Part shown: positions 26,353-36,124 of the stretch, piece after piece
Position numbering within the stretch: position 1 is the stretch's first letter
Layout of the letters: each line of letters begins with the position of its first letter
Assembly (NCBI GenBank): GCA_025356395.1
Contig: JANXTA010000023.1
Span: 1 to 49,440, forward strand
Reading direction: 5' to 3'
Length of the DNA: 49,440 nucleotides
Source: Betaproteobacteria bacterium
GTDB lineage: Bacteria; Pseudomonadota; Gammaproteobacteria; Burkholderiales; Burkholderiaceae_D
Translations under genes and position numbers: made by a program
The notes under the pieces: generated by a model
The model's database searches: none
Seen by the model: the letters and a program-made list of their open reading frames with translations, nothing else
What the model was told of the DNA's origin: nothing

Positions 26353-26420
26353 GATTGAGCCTTTTCGGTTCTATCGGCCGCTCGGGAAAAATCTGAATCG
26401 TCCGCGCTCGCGACGACCGC

Positions 26421-28193
26421 TCACGCCGCCGTGCCTGCCGCACGAATCACGAAACCGCCGCGCCGCGTGCCGCCGGCATTGATCGAATAGTCCAGCGTCG
26501 CGTCGTTGGCCAGGCAGAGTTCGCGCGCAAGGTACAGGCCCAGTCCGGTACCGCGATGATGTGTGGTGAAGAAGGGCTCGAAGAGGTTGGCCCGCGTGGC
26601 CTTGTCGATACCGGGGCCGTCGTCGAGGACGACCAATTCTATCCGCTCGATGAGGGCATGCGCGTCGTCGCTGCCGCGCTCCGCGGACAGCGCGTCGAGC
26701 GCCAGCGCCGTCGCGTTGAGGTTGCGCGCGTTGGCGAGCAGGTTGACGTGGATCGCGACGCTGCTCTCGCGACCGCTCGCGTAGCGCACCGCGTTGGACA
26801 AGAGATTGACCAGCACCTGGCGCAGGTGCTCGCCGTTGAAGTGGATCACCGGCGCGATCTTCATCGCGAGCTGGATCGTGCTGCGTTCGCAGCCCTGTGT
26901 TCGGCAGAACTCCTCGACCATCAGGGCGAGCCAGGGGTCGAGCGCGATCGGCTCCACGTTCACCGGCGCGCGTCGCGACAGCTGCAGGATCTCCTCGACG
27001 ATGCGGTTCAGGCGCTGCGCGTTCTCGCGGACGATGGTCACCATGCGCCGCGCCCCGACCATGTCGCGCGCCCCGAACGGCAGCCCGAGCTGGTCGCTGG
27101 TCTCTTCTTCCAGCAACGCCCCGGCGTGCGCGATGGCCGCGAGCGGGTTGCGGATCTCGTGGGCGATGCTCGCCGTCAGCCGGCCCATCGCGGCCAGCTT
27201 CAAATGCTGCGCGCGCTGCTCGACCCGCAACAGGTCCTCGAGGAACACGACGTAGCGTCCCGACGCGAGGGCGTCACCTTCGGGTGCGACGAAGCGCACC
27301 CGCAACCGGCGTCCCGTGCCGTCCTCGCTGACCGAGTCGGACTCGCCTGTCGTCGCCGCGGTGGAGGTCAGGTCGAAGCTGCCGCCAATGGTGCCGGACG
27401 ACGAGCGCCACGCGACGAACTGCCGGCTGATCGCCGTGCCGCCGACATGGCCACGCCAGCCGTCGAGGACCAGGGCCCGCGCATCGTCGAGGCCGAGCAT
27501 GCGCAACGCGGCCGGGTTGGCGGCCCGCGGCGTCCCGTCGGCCGCGAGGATCAGGACACCGTCCTGCATGTCGGCCACGACGAGCCGGTTGATCTCGATC
27601 TGCGCGCGCAGGTCGTAGCCGCGCTGGCGCGCGATGCGCTCCTGCACGATCAAGCGGGCGGCAAGCCGGTTCATCACAATCGCGATCGCGAAGCTCGCGA
27701 CGCCGAACAGGCCGGCCAGCACGAGGTTCGACGACGGCTCGTCGTAGCGGATCTCGCGCCAGATGGTCTCGCCCAGAGTGGCGAGCGAGCAGAGCGCCGC
27801 GAACGCGATGGCCAGGGACGCGGGACTCAGGATCGCCGAGCCGGCGATCGGCAGCAGCATCAGCAGCGCGAGGCCGCTGCGCGTGCCGCCCGACGCGCTC
27901 ATCAGCAACGTCAGGCCCACGACATCCATCAACAGCTGTGCCCCGAGCTGGATGTAGAAATATCGTTGGCGGGTCGCGGCGAGATAACCGAAGGTCGCCG
28001 CGAGGACCGCGTAGGTCACTGCGGTGCGGGCGAACAGCGCCGGGTCCTGCGTGCCGACCGAGATGCGCTCGTCGCCGTATAGCGACGCGCCGAGCATTAC
28101 GGCCGCGATGACGAGCCGGGTGACGCAGAAGTAGCGCAGCGACGTCCAGAACGACGCCCCGGGGTCCGCGAAGGTCCGCCGCGCGATCAGCAT
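26421..28193 (-). CDS. pilS: Sensor histidine kinase PilS
   Basis: 590 residues. Six membrane segments lie in the first ~200 residues, a PAS domain at about 215-350 (VADMQDGVLILAADG) and a HisKA domain with the phospho-acceptor in SIAHEIRNPLAAI. An ATPase domain follows with N box (HLRQVLVNLLSNAVRYA), G1 (LDDGPGI) and F/G2 boxes (LFEPFFTTHHRGTGLGLYLAREL). It senses pilin in the membrane in relatives and phosphorylates PilR. The start at 28193 matches the cytoplasmic N-terminus; a longer frame to 28289 lacks support. Confidence 0.9.
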   Translation of the reverse strand: MLIARRTFADPGASFWTSLRYFCVTRLVIAAVMLGASLYGDERISVGTQDPALFARTAVTYAVLAATFGYLAATRQRYFYIQLGAQLLMDVVGLTLLMSASGGTRSGLALLMLLPIAGSAILSPASLAIAFAALCSLATLGETIWREIRYDEPSSNLVLAGLFGVASFAIAIVMNRLAARLIVQERIARQRGYDLRAQIEINRLVVADMQDGVLILAADGTPRAANPAALRMLGLDDARALVLDGWRGHVGGTAISRQFVAWRSSSGTIGGSFDLTSTAATTGESDSVSEDGTGRRLRVRFVAPEGDALASGRYVVFLEDLLRVEQRAQHLKLAAMGRLTASIAHEIRNPLAAIAHAGALLEEETSDQLGLPFGARDMVGARRMVTIVRENAQRLNRIVEEILQLSRRAPVNVEPIALDPWLALMVEEFCRTQGCERSTIQLAMKIAPVIHFNGEHLRQVLVNLLSNAVRYASGRESSVAIHVNLLANARNLNATALALDALSAERGSDDAHALIERIELVVLDDGPGIDKATRANLFEPFFTTHHRGTGLGLYLARELCLANDATLDYSINAGGTRRGGFVIRAAGTAA

Positions 28194-28227
28194 GTCGCTG
28201 CGGTCTCGTCGGTGGCGAGAGGGTGCT

Positions 28228-28491
28228 TCACGAACGACTGCGATCGTCGGGACCGGCGACCTGCAGTGCCGCGTCGCGATGCGGGACACCGCAGTAGATG
28301 CGGCCGTCGGGCAGCGACACCGTCTCGGCCGCGGGCACGTGCACGCCGCACCAGGCGCATTGCTGGATGGTCTCGATGGTCCGCTCGGCCGGAACGACCG
28401 GCTCGTCCCGGCGCTTCCGCGAACTCCCCAGCGTGCGGACCGCGAGCCAGACCAGGAAGGCGAGGAAGACGAAGAAGAGGATGCGAATCAT
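28228..28491 (-). CDS. PP0621 family small membrane protein
   Basis: 87 residues: a single N-terminal membrane segment (ILFFVFLAFLVWLAVRTL), a basic region, and a small cysteine/histidine module (QCAWCGVHVP and YCGVPHRD; Cx2C then Cx3H) that could bind zinc. This family usually sits immediately upstream of pilS, as here (34 bp). Function unknown; the conserved linkage hints at a link to type IV pilus control. Confidence 0.88.
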   Translation of the reverse strand: MIRILFFVFLAFLVWLAVRTLGSSRKRRDEPVVPAERTIETIQQCAWCGVHVPAAETVSLPDGRIYCGVPHRDAALQVAGPDDRSRS

Positions 28492-28498
28492 GGATCGA

Positions 28499-29413
28499 TC
28501 AAACGCGGCGAAGGATGACTTCGAGCACGAAGCGACTCCCCGCATAGGCCAGGAACAACATCGCGAAGCCGCCCAGCGTCCACGACAGCGCGAGCCGGCC
28601 GCGCCAGCCGCGCACGGCACGCCCGATCAGCAGGCAAGCGAACGTGACCCACGCGATCAGCGTGAAGATGGTCTTGTGATCGAAACGGATCGGCTTGCCG
28701 AACAACGCTTCCGAGAACACCACGCCGCTCAACACCGTCAGGGTCAGCAGCGCGAAGCCGACGGCGATCAGGCGGAACAGGATACGTTCCATCGTCAGCA
28801 GCGGCGGCAACGGACCCAGCATGGTCCGTTCGATGCGGCCGCTGCGTCCGTCGTCTTCGTCGGCACCGCCGGGCCACGCGTTGCCGCGTGTGCGATGCAG
28901 CCAGCGGTCGAGCGCGGCCATGAACACCGCGTGCACGGCTGCGATCGTGAGCAAGCCGTAGGCAGACAGCGCCACGGCGAGATGCACCGGCAGCCAGGCG
29001 CTGTAGCCGCCGCCGTCGGCACCGCTCAGGCGGCCGAGCGCGACACTGCCAGGGAAGAACAGCGGCAGCAACGCGCACACCGCGGCCAGCGGCAGGATCA
29101 CCAGCCACACGCTGACCAGCGGGACCACGAAGCTCTCGGCCCAGAACAGCGCAACGGCGAGCCACATGGTCGCGGACAGCGCGAGCGCGAAGCCGAAGCG
29201 CCAGGTGTCGTCGACCAGTGCCGCGTCACGAAGCAGCCATGCATGAACGACCCAGGCGAGGACGATCGCGACCCGCAGCGTGGTGCTCACTCGATAGGGC
29301 GCATCCCCAGTGATGTCGGTGCGACCCGGGGCGCGCAAGGCGGCGCGCCAGATCGCGACGGCGATCGCCAGATAGCCTGCGGCGACGAGGGCGTGGAGTA
29401 AAATCGACATCAA
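28499..29413 (-). CDS. ypjD: YpjD/CcsA-like cytochrome c assembly family protein
   Basis: 304 residues and eight predicted membrane segments. It matches the short CcsA/YpjD branch: HALVAAGYLA at the start, LPVHLAVALSAYGLLTIAAVHAVFM in the middle (HxxxxxxxY), and FDHKTIFTLIAWVTFACLLIGR near the end with conserved His. It is related to heme-handling proteins of cytochrome c maturation, but this branch is usually found divergent from ffh and its exact role is unclear. Two adjacent ATGs (29413 and 29410) are both possible. Confidence 0.88.
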   Translation of the reverse strand: MMSILLHALVAAGYLAIAVAIWRAALRAPGRTDITGDAPYRVSTTLRVAIVLAWVVHAWLLRDAALVDDTWRFGFALALSATMWLAVALFWAESFVVPLVSVWLVILPLAAVCALLPLFFPGSVALGRLSGADGGGYSAWLPVHLAVALSAYGLLTIAAVHAVFMAALDRWLHRTRGNAWPGGADEDDGRSGRIERTMLGPLPPLLTMERILFRLIAVGFALLTLTVLSGVVFSEALFGKPIRFDHKTIFTLIAWVTFACLLIGRAVRGWRGRLALSWTLGGFAMLFLAYAGSRFVLEVILRRV

Positions 29414-29555
29414 TTCAGTTTATCCGAACGCCTCTTCGCGACCGGTCGTTCCGGTCTCCGATCAAAGCCTTTCGCGCGGTGCCGTCGCATCGTCGCATCA
29501 CGGTGCCGAGTTTTTGCACGCGACCGCACCCGTCTCCCTCATCGATCCCCCGACC

Positions 29556-30920
29556 ATGCTCGAAAACCTATCCCAGCGACTTGCCCGCGTCGTCAAGACG
29601 ATGCGCGGCGAGGCGCGTCTCACCGAAGCCAACACGCAGGAGATGCTGCGCGAAGTCCGTGTCGCGCTGCTCGAGGCCGACGTCGCGTTGCCGGTCGTCC
29701 GCGAGTTCATCGCGCGGGTCAAGGAACGGGCACTCGGCGCCGACGTGGTCGGCAGCCTGTCGCCCGGCCAAGCGCTGGTCGGCGTCGTGCAGAAGGAGCT
29801 GACGTCGATCATCGGCGGCGATCTCGGGCCCGAAGCGTCGGCGCTCAAGCTGGCGGTCACGCCGCCCGCGATCATCTTGATGGCAGGCCTGCAAGGAGCC
29901 GGCAAGACGACGACCGTCGCGAAGCTCGGCCGCTATCTCAAGGAACAGCAGAAGAAGAAAGTGCTGGTGGTCTCGGCCGACGTCTATCGACCCGCCGCCA
30001 TCGAACAGTTGAAGGCCGTGGCCGCGCAGGTCGGCATCGACTTCTTCCCATCGACCTTGCAGGACGAGCCGATCGCGATCGTGACCGCGGCAGTCGACTG
30101 GGCCCGCAAGCACTATCACGACGTGCTGATCGTCGACACCGCGGGCCGCCTCGCGATCGACGAGGCGATGATGACGGAGATCAAGGCGCTGCACGCCCGC
30201 CTGTCCCCGGCCGAGACGCTGTTCGTGGTCGACGCGATGGCAGGTCAGGACGCGATCAACACCGCACGTGCCTTCGGCGAGGCGTTGCCGTTGACCGGTG
30301 TGGTGCTGACCAAGCTCGACGGCGACTCGCGCGGTGGCGCGGCGCTGTCGGTGCGGCACGTGACCGGCAAACCGATCAAGTTCGTCGGCGTCGGCGAGAA
30401 GCTGCATGCCCTCGAGGTGTTCCATCCGGACCGCATGGCTAGTCGCATCCTCGGCATGGGGGACATCGTCGCGCTGGTCGAGGAGGCGCAGCGCGGCGTC
30501 GACATGGTCGAGGCCGAGAAGCTCGCGAAGAAGGTCAAGTCGGGCGCCCGCTTCGATCTCGAGGACTTCAAGTCGCAGCTCCAGCAGATGAACAAGATGG
30601 GCGGCCTCGGGGGCCTGCTCGACAAGCTGCCCGCGCAGTTCCAGGCCGCGGCCGGCAAGACCGACATGGGCAAGGCCGAGCGCGACGTGAAACGCATGGA
30701 AGGCATCATCAACTCGATGACGCCGGGCGAACGTGCCAAGCCCGAACTGATCAAGGCCAGCCGCAAGCGGCGCATCGCGGTCGGCGCCGGCGTGCAGGTG
30801 CAGGAGGTCAACCGCCTGCTCAAGCAGTTCGATCAGATGCAGGGCGTGATGAAGACCATGCAGAAGGGCGGCATGGCCAAGATGATGCGCGGCATGAAGG
30901 GCATGATGCCGGGCATGTAG
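29556..30920 (+). CDS. ffh: Signal recognition particle protein Ffh
   Basis: 454 residues. N domain (MLENLSQRLARVVKTMRGEARLTE), G domain with P-loop GLQGAGKTTTVAKLG, SADVYRPAAIEQL, DTAGRL, TKLDGDSRGGAAL and GVGEKL, then a methionine-rich M domain (about 330-454) ending in MKTMQKGGMAKMMRGMKGMMPGM-like repeats. It binds 4.5S RNA and signal sequences and targets inner-membrane proteins via FtsY. Divergent from ypjD with a 142-bp gap. Confidence 0.97.
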   Translation: MLENLSQRLARVVKTMRGEARLTEANTQEMLREVRVALLEADVALPVVREFIARVKERALGADVVGSLSPGQALVGVVQKELTSIIGGDLGPEASALKLAVTPPAIILMAGLQGAGKTTTVAKLGRYLKEQQKKKVLVVSADVYRPAAIEQLKAVAAQVGIDFFPSTLQDEPIAIVTAAVDWARKHYHDVLIVDTAGRLAIDEAMMTEIKALHARLSPAETLFVVDAMAGQDAINTARAFGEALPLTGVVLTKLDGDSRGGAALSVRHVTGKPIKFVGVGEKLHALEVFHPDRMASRILGMGDIVALVEEAQRGVDMVEAEKLAKKVKSGARFDLEDFKSQLQQMNKMGGLGGLLDKLPAQFQAAAGKTDMGKAERDVKRMEGIINSMTPGERAKPELIKASRKRRIAVGAGVQVQEVNRLLKQFDQMQGVMKTMQKGGMAKMMRGMKGMMPGM

Positions 30921-31023
30921 GCCCGCCTGTCTTCCGAACCGGCGGCTGGCGCGTTAGCCCTATCCCAGGACGTCGTCCATCGGGGACCGTCGCTGCGCGA
31001 TGGTTCCATTCAAGGAGAAACGC

Positions 31024-31746
31024 ATGCATCGCATCCGCACGTACGCCCGCAAGACCACCCTGTCGATCGCGCTCGCCGCGCTCGCCGTCTCGTCGATGGG
31101 ACTGCAGGGTTGCGCCGAAGTCCCCAACTACACGACCGGCAGCAGGGGCGGTGACACGGCCGTCGGCGCGGGCGCCGGTGCCGCCGCAGGTGCGGCGATC
31201 GGCCGCATCACGTCGGGCGGCAGTCCGGGCCGCAGCACCGCGACCGGCGCGCTCGCCGGCGCCGCGCTCGGCGCGCTCGGCGGCTACCTCTGGTCCAACC
31301 GCATGGAGCAGCAGAAGCAGCGCATGGAGCAGGCCACGCAGGGTACCGGCGTCGAGGTCACGCAGACCGCCGACAACCAGTTGAAACTCAACATCCCGAG
31401 CGACATCTCCTTCGACACCGGCCGCGCCGACATCAAGCCCAATTTCCGCACGGTGCTCGACCAGTTCGCGCAGGGCCTGCGCGACAACGGCGGCAGCACG
31501 GTCCGCATCATCGGCCACACCGACTCGACCGGCAGCGACGCGATCAACAACCCGCTGTCGCTGGCCCGCGCAGGAAGCACGCGCGACTACCTGATCGATC
31601 GCGGCGTGGCGGGAAATCGCATCGCGGTGGATGGTCGTGGCGAGCGCGAGCCGATCGCCGACAACGGCACCGACGCGGGACGTGCGCGCAATCGCCGCGT
31701 CGAGATCTTCGTGGGCGAGCAGCAGGCTGCCGCTCAACCACGCTGA
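31024..31746 (+). CDS. OmpA-domain lipoprotein (YiaD-like)
   Basis: 240 residues. Signal peptide with lipobox SMGLQGC (Cys about 30), glycine-zipper hydrophobic region (about 45-95), short coiled-coil stretch (MEQQKQRMEQ), then a C-terminal OmpA-like domain. That domain has DISFDTGRADIKP, IIGHTDSTGSDAINNPLSLARA and GRARNRRVEIF, including the Asp and Arg that bind diaminopimelate in peptidoglycan. It tethers the outer membrane to murein. AAGGAGAAACGC precedes the ATG. Its TGA directly abuts the trpC stop from the other strand. Confidence 0.92.
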   Translation: MHRIRTYARKTTLSIALAALAVSSMGLQGCAEVPNYTTGSRGGDTAVGAGAGAAAGAAIGRITSGGSPGRSTATGALAGAALGALGGYLWSNRMEQQKQRMEQATQGTGVEVTQTADNQLKLNIPSDISFDTGRADIKPNFRTVLDQFAQGLRDNGGSTVRIIGHTDSTGSDAINNPLSLARAGSTRDYLIDRGVAGNRIAVDGRGEREPIADNGTDAGRARNRRVEIFVGEQQAAAQPR

Positions 31747-32559
31747 TCAGGCGAACAGTTCGGAGAGCGCGCAACCCGGGTCGGGTGCGCGCATGAAGGT
31801 CTCGCCGATCAGGAAGCCGTGGACGTCGTGGCGCCGCATGCGGGCCACGTCGTCGCGGGTCGCGATGCCCGACTCCGTCACCAGCGTGCGACCTGCGGGA
31901 ATGCGGGCAAACAGGTCGAGCGTCGTCTCGAGCCGGGTCTGGAAGGTCCGCAGGTTGCGGTTGTTGATGCCGATGACGGTGCGCGCCGGATCACCGCGAA
32001 CCTGCAACGCTGCGTCCACCTCGCGAGCGTCGTGCGCCTCGACGAGGACGTCCATCCCGAGCTCATGCGCCGTCGAGGCCAGCGCATCGAGCATCGACCT
32101 GTCCAGTGCCGCCACGATCAGCAGGATGCAGTCGGCGCCCATCGCGCGGGCCTCGACGACCTGGTAAGGATCGATCATGAAGTCCTTGCGCAGCACCGGC
32201 AGGCAACACGCTTCACGAGCCGCGACCAGAGCCTGCGTCGAACCCTGGAAGTAGGAAACGTCTGTGAGCACGGACAGGCATGCGGCGCCACCTGCCTCGT
32301 AGGATAGGGCAATCGAAGCCGGATCGAAGTCGGCGCGCAGCAAGCCCTTCGACGGCGACGCCTTCTTGATCTCGGCAATGACAGCCGCATTGCCGGCTGC
32401 GATACGCGTGGTCAACGCCTGCGCGAAGCCGCGGACCGGATCGGCGTCTTTCGCGACAGCCAGCAGCTCCGACAGCGGAAGCTTCTCCTTCGCGTCGGCG
32501 ACTTCAACGCCCTTGGTTGCGAGGATGCACTCGAGAATATCTCCGGAGCGGTCCGTCAT
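31747..32559 (-). CDS. trpC: Indole-3-glycerol phosphate synthase
   Basis: 270 residues of the TIM-barrel synthase of tryptophan biosynthesis. Landmarks: [17 protein letters not shown] (catalytic Lys), [43 protein letters not shown] (catalytic Lys/Glu region), [18 protein letters not shown] and [11 protein letters not shown]. The ATG at 32559 gives the family N-terminus. It is separated from trpD by 253 bp, more than usual for trpGDC. Its TGA abuts the stop of the convergent OmpA-lipoprotein gene without any gap. Confidence 0.95.
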   Translation of the reverse strand: MTDRSGDILECILATKGVEVADAKEKLPLSELLAVAKDADPVRGFAQALTTRIAAGNAAVIAEIKKASPSKGLLRADFDPASIALSYEAGGAACLSVLTDVSYFQGSTQALVAAREACCLPVLRKDFMIDPYQVVEARAMGADCILLIVAALDRSMLDALASTAHELGMDVLVEAHDAREVDAALQVRGDPARTVIGINNRNLRTFQTRLETTLDLFARIPAGRTLVTESGIATRDDVARMRRHDVHGFLIGETFMRAPDPGCALSELFA

Positions 32560-32740
32560 TGGCGTCCACCTGTCTCGTATAAAGACCTGGCCCGCTGCGA
32601 CGACGAGGCCGCGCGTCGAATACACGCAACCATCGGATGCATCCCGCGGCAACGACGAACAGGAGAGCGATGGCTGCGATGAAGCCCAAGAAATAATTCA
32701 CGAACGTCCCCTCGATGGGATCCGGATTGGACCGCTTCAT
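32504..32740 (-). CDS. Possible small membrane protein between trpD and trpC
   Basis: A 78-residue frame whose first 45 residues look protein-like: a short polar start, then a strong membrane segment ([18 protein letters not shown]) and a basic flank ([14 protein letters not shown]). The end overlaps trpC by 56 bp out of frame and looks random. No good ribosome site is visible. It is either a real small protein, the remnant of one whose end was lost, or chance; it does sit in an otherwise unexplained 253-bp gap. Confidence 0.25.
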   Translation of the reverse strand: MKRSNPDPIEGTFVNYFLGFIAAIALLFVVAAGCIRWLRVFDARPRRRSGPGLYTRQVDANDGPLRRYSRVHPRNQGR

Positions 32741-32812
32741 CGTAGCCAGGGCACTTTGCCTCGCGGAGCACGAATGCGGAAGGTCTCCGTCGGATTGCTT
32801 CCGAAGTCATCG

Positions 32813-33841
32813 TCAGCCGAACTGGCGGGTGAACGCGCCGAACGCGTCCAGCTTCGCGCGTGCCGCGCCGCTGGCGATCACCTGGCGTGCGCGATCGATG
32901 CCGACCTGGATCGAATCGCAGACGTCGGCCGCGTACAGCGCGAGTCCTGCGTTGAGCGCCACGATCTCGCGCGGCGTGCCTTCGACGTTGGAGAGCGCCT
33001 CCTCGATCATGGTCCGGGACTCGGCCGCATCCGTGACCTTGAGCCCGCGGTTCGACTTCATCGCGAGGCCGTAGTCCTCGGGATGGATTTCGTACTCGCG
33101 CACCTCGCCGTCCTTGAGTTCGCCGACCAGCGTCGCCGCGCCGAGCGAAGCCTCGTCCATGCCGTCCTTGCCGTAAACCACGATCGCATGCGTCGCGCCG
33201 AGCCGCTGCAGCACCCGCACCTGGATGCCGACCAGGTCGGGGTGGAACACGCCCATCAGCTGATGGAGCGCACCGGCGGGATTGGTCAGCGGACCGAGGA
33301 TGTTGAAGATGGTCCGCACGCCGAGCTCCTTGCGGATCGACGCGACGTTCTTCATCGCGCTGTGATGCGTCGGCGCGAACATGAAGCCGATGCCGGTCTC
33401 GGCGATGCAGGCCGCGACCTGTTCGGGCGTCAGCATGACGTTGACGCCGAGCGCTTCGAGCACGTCGGCACTGCCCGACTTCGACGAGACGCCGCGATTG
33501 CCGTGCTTCGCGATGCGCGCGCCGCCGGCCGCGGCGACGAACATCGCGGCCGTCGAGATGTTGAAGGTGTGCGCGCCGTCGCCGCCGGTGCCGCAGAGAT
33601 CGATCAGGTGGGTGCGGTCGGCGACCTCGACCGGCGTCGCAAATTCGCGCATCACCTGCGCGGCTGCGGCGATCTCGCCGATGGTCTCCTTCTTGACGCG
33701 CAGGCCGAGCAGCAGGGCCGACGCGATCGACGGCGACAGTTCGCCGCGCATCAGCATGCGCATCAGCGACAGCATCTCGTCGTGGAAGATCTCGCGATGC
33801 TCGATGCAGCGGGTCAGGGCTTCGTTGGGGGTGATGGCCAT
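32813..33841 (-). CDS. trpD: Anthranilate phosphoribosyltransferase
   Basis: 342 residues. Phosphoribosyl-binding [73 protein letters not shown] and GKDGMDE are all present. It transfers phosphoribose to anthranilate in tryptophan synthesis. Four bp downstream of trpG on the same strand. Confidence 0.96.
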   Translation of the reverse strand: MAITPNEALTRCIEHREIFHDEMLSLMRMLMRGELSPSIASALLLGLRVKKETIGEIAAAAQVMREFATPVEVADRTHLIDLCGTGGDGAHTFNISTAAMFVAAAGGARIAKHGNRGVSSKSGSADVLEALGVNVMLTPEQVAACIAETGIGFMFAPTHHSAMKNVASIRKELGVRTIFNILGPLTNPAGALHQLMGVFHPDLVGIQVRVLQRLGATHAIVVYGKDGMDEASLGAATLVGELKDGEVREYEIHPEDYGLAMKSNRGLKVTDAAESRTMIEEALSNVEGTPREIVALNAGLALYAADVCDSIQVGIDRARQVIASGAARAKLDAFGAFTRQFG

Positions 33842-33845
33842 GGGC

Positions 33846-34409
33846 TCAGTGCGTCAGGAAGTTCTTCAGCAGACGATGGCCGTGTTCGGTCAGGATCGAT
33901 TCGGGGTGGAACTGAACCCCCTCGATGTCGAAGTGCTTGTGCCGCACGCCCATGATCTCGCCGTCCTCCGTCCACGCCGTGACCTCGAGACATTTGGGCA
34001 GCGTGCTGCGCTCGATCGCCAGCGAGTGGTAGCGGGTGACGGTGAACGGCGACGGCAGCGAGCTGAACACGCCCGCGTCGGTGTGCGTGACTGCATCGGT
34101 CTTGCCGTGCATCACGCGTGCAGCGCGCACAACTTTGCCGCCGAAGGCCGCGCCGATGGCCTGGTGTCCGAGGCACACGCCGAGGATCGGCAGCCTGCCG
34201 GCGAAGTGCCGCAACAGCGGGACGCAGATGCCGGCCTCGGCCGGCGAGGAGGGTCCGGGCGAGAGGCAGATGCGATCGGCGCCCAGCGCTTCGATCTCGT
34301 CGAGCGTGATGGTGTCGTTGCGGACCACCTTGACCTCTTCGCCCAACTCGCCGAAGTACTGCACGAGGTTGTAGGTAAAGCTGTCGTAGTTGTCGATCAT
34401 CAGCAGCAT
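33846..34409 (-). CDS. trpG: Anthranilate/aminodeoxychorismate synthase glutaminase subunit
   Basis: 187-residue class I glutamine amidotransferase. It starts [23 protein letters not shown]. The nucleophile Cys lies in [10 protein letters not shown] and the His-Glu pair in [13 protein letters not shown]. It supplies ammonia to TrpE and in many bacteria doubles as PabA. trpE is not adjacent upstream, where a pseudogene on the other strand begins 155 bp away. Confidence 0.95.
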   Translation of the reverse strand: MLLMIDNYDSFTYNLVQYFGELGEEVKVVRNDTITLDEIEALGADRICLSPGPSSPAEAGICVPLLRHFAGRLPILGVCLGHQAIGAAFGGKVVRAARVMHGKTDAVTHTDAGVFSSLPSPFTVTRYHSLAIERSTLPKCLEVTAWTEDGEIMGVRHKHFDIEGVQFHPESILTEHGHRLLKNFLTH

Positions 34410-34564
34410 CGAGCGGATTCCGTTGGATGGGAGATCGCTCGAAGACGACGGTCATTGCGAGCGAAGCGGATTATCGCCCGAACGGCGTCGCCGCATTGAC
34501 CGCGCCGAGGCGAGTCGCTACGTCGCGTCCGTCCCGCCAGCAAGATCCCGCCACGAGGAACCCC

Positions 34565-35041
34565 ATGACCCTGTCTCCTCCCGTCCTCGCCTCGTTGATG
34601 CTCGCGTGGGCGGCTTCGTTCGCGATGGCTACCGAGCCACCGGCGAAGGCGGCCGCCGGCCGCTCGGTGCAGTACATGCAGGGCCTGACCGCCAACGATC
34701 CGCAGGGCATGGCCTTCGGCAAGATGCAGGTCTTCGAGAGACGCCTCGCCGGTGTGCCGATCGCAAGCTGCTCGGCTGGCAAGCGGGCTACGGCGCGGAG
34801 GTGGGCGAGAAGGACTGGGTCTTCGCCGATCCGTCGAACGCCGCGCCCTACACCTTTTTCGGCCTGCAGGTCGGCGTCAGCGCGAACCTGCGATTGAGCG
34901 CGGTTCGCACCAGCGAGCTGTCGCGCGACGCGGCCAAGGCCCGCTGGTTCACCGTGTTCGGCGAAGACGCCGGAGTACGCGGATCGCGTGGCCTTCCTGC
35001 TGTGGAACATGCGCGACCCGGCGTTCCAGCCGCGGCCGTGA
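34565..35041 (+). pseudogene. Exported hypothetical protein with two frameshifts
   Basis: The ATG at 34565 opens a secreted-type protein: signal-like MTLSPPVLASLMLAWAASFAMA, then SVQYMQGLTANDPQGMAFGKMQVFERRLAG. At about 34755 the sensible reading moves to another frame (DRKLLGWQAGYGAEVGEKDWVFADPS to RWFTVFGEDA). At about 34970 it moves again (EYADRVAFLLWNMRDPAFQ) and stops at TGA 35039-35041. Joined, it would be near 158 residues. I do not recognise the family. Either a decaying gene or assembly indels. Confidence 0.7.
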
Positions 35042-35100
35042 GGGACACTCAGCGATACGCGTAGCACGTGCGCAGCAGTGCGAAGTCGTAGAAGTGGGCC

Positions 35101-35118
35101 GTGCCGGCGAGCCGGCAC
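35101..35118. promoter_or_regulatory. 18-bp near-perfect palindrome upstream of the CitE-like gene
   Basis: GTGCCGGC-GA-GCCGGCAC has perfect 8-bp arms and a 2-bp centre, 137 bp before the lyase start. The GC-rich arms could be an operator or part of a hairpin after the pseudogene; no T-run is present. Confidence 0.4.
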
Positions 35119-35254
35119 CGTCGCATGCCGCCTTGAAGTCGACCTCCTTCCGGGAACGTCGCGCACCCGCGCACCCGGTCCATGCAAAATCTATCGTCTG
35201 AAACTGTTTTCGCGTGCGGCTGGAGAGCTGCCGAGTTCGCGGACACTACCGCCC

Positions 35255-36124
35255 ATGCTGAAAGGACTTCTGCGGAGCAAGCTGTTCGTGCCGGGGGCTC
35301 GCCCGGAACTGTTCGCCAAGGCGCTGGCCGGCGATGCAGACGCGATCTCGTTCGATCTCGAGGATTCGGTACCCGAATCGGGCAAGGCCGATGGGCGTGA
35401 GGTGGTCGCCGCGTTCCTCCGATCGAGCGCTGCGCGCGATGCGCGTCCGCTGCTGATGGTCCGCGTCAACGCACGCGATACGCTGCACTTCGAGGCCGAC
35501 CTGCGCGCGATCGCGTTACCCGGCGTGGCGGTGATCAACCTGCCCAAATGCGCATCGGCCGACGACGTCATCGCCGCGGCCACGATCCTCGAAGCTGCCG
35601 AAGCCGAAAGCGGCCTCAGGACGCCGATCAAACTACTGGCGAACATCGAGACGCCCGCCGGCCTCCGTCACGCCGCGGCCATCGCGACGGCGCATCCCCG
35701 CGTGATCGGGCTGCAGCTCGGCCTCGCCGACCTGTTCGAGCCGTTCGCGATCGAACGACGCGACGAGGCCAACGTCCACGCCGTGATGTTCGCGGTGCGC
35801 CTCGCCGCGGCCGAAGCCGGTGTGCTGGCGCTCGATGCCGCCTTCGCCGACGTGCGCGATGTCGAAGGCTATCGGCGCGAGGCCGCGATGGCGCGGCGTC
35901 TCGGCTATGTCGGCAAGAGCTGTATCCATCCGTCGCAGGTCGGCATCGCCAACGACGTCTTCGGCGCGAGCGCGGACGAACTCGCGTTCGCGTCGCGCGT
36001 GGTCGAGGCCGCCAAAGAAGCGCGAGTCCGGGGCCACGGCGCCTTCCGGGTCGATGGACGGATGATCGACGCCCCGTTCCTCGCGCGGGCTGAAGCCCTG
36101 CTGAACGCAGGACGCGCCGCATGA
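35255..36124 (+). CDS. CitE/HpcH-family CoA-ester lyase or aldolase
   Basis: 289 residues. TIM-barrel lyase with LRSKLFVPGARPELFAKA, the CitE hallmark ISFDLEDSVPESGK, VRVNARDT, metal-binding Glu in LLANIETPAGL and Asp in LQLGLADLFEPF, and GYVGKSCIHPSQV (substrate loop). Family members split malyl-, citramalyl- or citryl-type CoA esters; the substrate here is unknown. The stop overlaps the start of a sodium symporter (ATGA), and a class III CoA-transferase lies in the same cluster (48089), which could make the CoA ester. Confidence 0.85.
   Translation: MLKGLLRSKLFVPGARPELFAKALAGDADAISFDLEDSVPESGKADGREVVAAFLRSSAARDARPLLMVRVNARDTLHFEADLRAIALPGVAVINLPKCASADDVIAAATILEAAEAESGLRTPIKLLANIETPAGLRHAAAIATAHPRVIGLQLGLADLFEPFAIERRDEANVHAVMFAVRLAAAEAGVLALDAAFADVRDVEGYRREAAMARRLGYVGKSCIHPSQVGIANDVFGASADELAFASRVVEAAKEARVRGHGAFRVDGRMIDAPFLARAEALLNAGRAA

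Noticed and set aside
35049-35246. 65-codon minus-strand frame between the pseudogene and the CitE-like gene.
   Set aside because: No domain, no clear ribosome site, and it contains a GC palindrome; no support beyond being open.
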